Positions 62,348-64,000 of a stretch of DNA of 64,000 nucleotides are shown here, piece after piece. The DNA is from an uncultured Odoribacter sp. Lineage in GTDB: Bacteria; Bacteroidota; Bacteroidia; Bacteroidales; Marinifilaceae. The stretch's first letter is position 1; the number at the start of each line of letters is the position of its first letter. Position numbers and translations under genes: made by a program. Location: contig CALUKE010000003.1 of assembly GCA_944321165.1 (NCBI GenBank), forward strand, positions 1 through 64,000. The letters are read 5' to 3'. The notes under the pieces are model-generated. The model was not told the origin of the DNA. It saw nothing but the letters and a program-made list of their open reading frames with translations, and did no database searches.

Positions 62348-64000
62348 ATGGCAACATTACAAACAATTAGAAATCGTGGCGGGCTACTTGTCAGTATTGT
62401 AATCGGTCTGGCACTGGTAGCATTTATTGTAGGAGATGCGTTAACATCAGGTTCAACCATTTTCAATAACCAACGGAATCAAATCGGAGAAATCGCCGGA
62501 GAAGGGATTTCCATCATCGATTTTCAAAGACGCATCAACAAGAACGAAGAAATGCTGAAGGCCATGAATGGCATCTCTTCCCTGAATGAAGAACAGCAAA
62601 CCATGCTCCGGGAAAATACCTGGCAACAGATCATCATGGAAAAACTGATGCAGCAAGAGTATGACGCAACGGGGATCGATGTCAGCGGAGACGAATTGTA
62701 CGACGTCTTGTTGGGTGACAACATGAGTCCTGTCGTACGACAGCTTTTTGCCGACCCCACAACGGGCGAAGTAGACCTTGACCGAGCCAGAATGATCATC
62801 AAAAGTCTGATCGATTCTCCGGACGGAACTCCCCAAAAAGCCTATTGGCTGAATATGGAAGAGGAAGTGGCCAATTCCCGGAAAATGTCCAAATACAATA
62901 CATTATTAGCCAAATCACTGTATACGACAGATGCCGAAGCCGAAGCCAGCGCCCTCAACAATGCCACCAAAGCCGATATCAGCTATATCGTAAAAAATTA
63001 TTCTACCATTGAAGACTCTACGATCAGCGTAAGCAACGGTGAGATTAAAACCTATTATGACGAGCACCAGAAAAGCTTCGAACAACCGGAATCCCGGAAA
63101 ATCGCATACATCAATTTTGACATCGAACCTTCCGGAGAAGATTATTCCGAAACGGAAGCCATCGTACGCGATTTGATTGAAGAATTCGAAGCCAGTTCGG
63201 AGCCGATTGAGTTTACGAATTTATCTTCTGAAAAAAAGGCGGATCTCAGCTATTACAAACAGGACGAAATCGCCAACGACAGCCTGGCACAGTTCCTTTT
63301 CAACAACGAAACAGCCGTATTCGGTCCATATCTGGAAAACAATGCATACAAAATTTCCAGAGTGGCTTCCGTCAAAATGCTGCCCGACTCGGTAAGAGCA
63401 CGTCATATTCTGATCGCTCCCCAGAACCAGGATTACAGACAGGCCAAAGCCATCGCAGACAGTCTGGCCGATCTGTTAAAGAAGGGAGCCAACTTCGAAG
63501 AACTGGCCAAAGCCAATTCCATCGACCAGAACTCAGCTATCAACGGAGGAGATTTGGGATGGTTTACCCAAAGAACCATGATACAGCCGTTCAGTGATAC
63601 GGTCTTTTTCGCCAAGAAAAATGATATCAAGGTAGTACTCACACAATACGGCGCTCATGTCGTTCAGGTAACGGATATGGCAAAACCGACCAAGAAAATT
63701 CAGGTAGCCACCATTGAAAAAGAAGTAATCCCGTCCAACAAAACGACCAACCAGATTTACAATGAAGCGCGGACTTTTGCCATGGACTTGAATACGTTGG
63801 AAGATTTCAACAAAAAGGTGGAGGAAATGGGACTGACCAAACGAATTGCTACCGTCAACAAAAATGACAAGAGCATTGCCGGTATGGAGAATGCCCGTGA
63901 AATGATCCGCCAGGTATATCTGAACGATGGACTCAATGAAGTGTTAAAATCCAATGACGGATCTACCATCTTTGAAAACGGCAACAAATTCACTGTTGCG
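62348..64000 (+). CDS. ppiD: PpiD/SurA-type peptidylprolyl isomerase, 3' end missing
   Basis: The first 551 codons; the frame is still open at the right edge. It starts MATLQTIRNRGGLL, followed by one transmembrane helix (residues ~12-34), so the body is periplasmic and anchored to the inner membrane. A SurA-N/PpiD-type chaperone region follows (EIAGEGISIIDFQRRINK onward). A parvulin domain runs from ~350 to 445 (VRARHILIAPQ, FEELAKANSIDQNSAINGGDLGWF, VVLTQYGAHVVQVTD). It assists folding of envelope proteins, including the many outer-membrane receptors of this organism. Confidence 0.93.
   Translation, partial: MATLQTIRNRGGLLVSIVIGLALVAFIVGDALTSGSTIFNNQRNQIGEIAGEGISIIDFQRRINKNEEMLKAMNGISSLNEEQQTMLRENTWQQIIMEKLMQQEYDATGIDVSGDELYDVLLGDNMSPVVRQLFADPTTGEVDLDRARMIIKSLIDSPDGTPQKAYWLNMEEEVANSRKMSKYNTLLAKSLYTTDAEAEASALNNATKADISYIVKNYSTIEDSTISVSNGEIKTYYDEHQKSFEQPESRKIAYINFDIEPSGEDYSETEAIVRDLIEEFEASSEPIEFTNLSSEKKADLSYYKQDEIANDSLAQFLFNNETAVFGPYLENNAYKISRVASVKMLPDSVRARHILIAPQNQDYRQAKAIADSLADLLKKGANFEELAKANSIDQNSAINGGDLGWFTQRTMIQPFSDTVFFAKKNDIKVVLTQYGAHVVQVTDMAKPTKKIQVATIEKEVIPSNKTTNQIYNEARTFAMDLNTLEDFNKKVEEMGLTKRIATVNKNDKSIAGMENAREMIRQVYLNDGLNEVLKSNDGSTIFENGNKFTVA

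Noticed and set aside
1..64000. tRNA, rRNA, insertion sequences, prophage
   Set aside because: No cloverleaf-like CCA-ending segments, rRNA cores, transposase or integrase motifs were recognised in any gap or frame.

Overview
The window is a piece of a Bacteroidales chromosome, most like the Odoribacteraceae (an Odoribacter or Butyricimonas relative). The evidence is paired SusC/SusD genes behind ECF-sigma and FecR genes, Bacteroidota-type -7 promoter elements (TAnnTTTG) upstream of many genes, a TonB-dependent receptor (TBDT) repertoire, and an anaerobic-type cobalamin pathway. Both window edges cut genes: cbiE on the left and a PpiD-like chaperone on the right. I see no tRNA, rRNA, CRISPR array, insertion sequence or phage gene.

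Region 1 (1-20.4 kb) is a cobalamin locus: cbiE (partial), a cbiH-cbiC fusion, an exported CbiK-type chelatase, cbiA, cbiB, cobD, cbiP, a PduO-type adenosyltransferase, cobU, cobT, cobS and cobC, plus a second histidine phosphatase. A GH97 glycosidase and two TBDTs sit among them. Two cobalamin riboswitches (7746-7913 and 11209-11378, both minus strand) control the two TBDT operons. The biosynthetic transcription units that start in this window show ordinary promoters and no riboswitch.

Region 2 (20.4-31.8 kb) is a minus-strand ECF sigma, FecR, SusC, SusD, DUF4843, PKD-like lipoprotein locus that ends in two TlpA-type thioredoxin-fold proteins and has no hydrolase. Region 3 (31.8-38.9 kb) is a third cobalamin-riboswitch operon: TBDT, a CobN-like chelatase subunit with an N-terminal export or anchor segment, and a flavodoxin. 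Taken together, the window has three B12-riboswitch modules. Each pairs an outer-membrane receptor with an enzyme able to reduce, or to insert or remove, a chelated metal: a PepSY membrane protein, an exported CbiK, and an exported CobN with flavodoxin. I regard this as the most interesting system here.

Region 4 (38.9-51.5 kb) is mostly housekeeping. On the minus strand are fbp, an ADP-forming acyl-CoA synthetase and a membrane protein. On the plus strand are lysC with two glycosyltransferases, then ileS, a DksA-like protein and lspA. Region 5 (51.5-59.7 kb) is a second ECF sigma, FecR, SusC, SusD locus. It ends in a lipoprotein of the Bacteroidota zinc-metalloproteinase type whose HExxHxxGxxH site has lost every zinc and catalytic residue. 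Region 6 (59.8-64 kb) holds topA and the start of ppiD. Functional calls come from reading motifs and domain order by eye; no database search was run.
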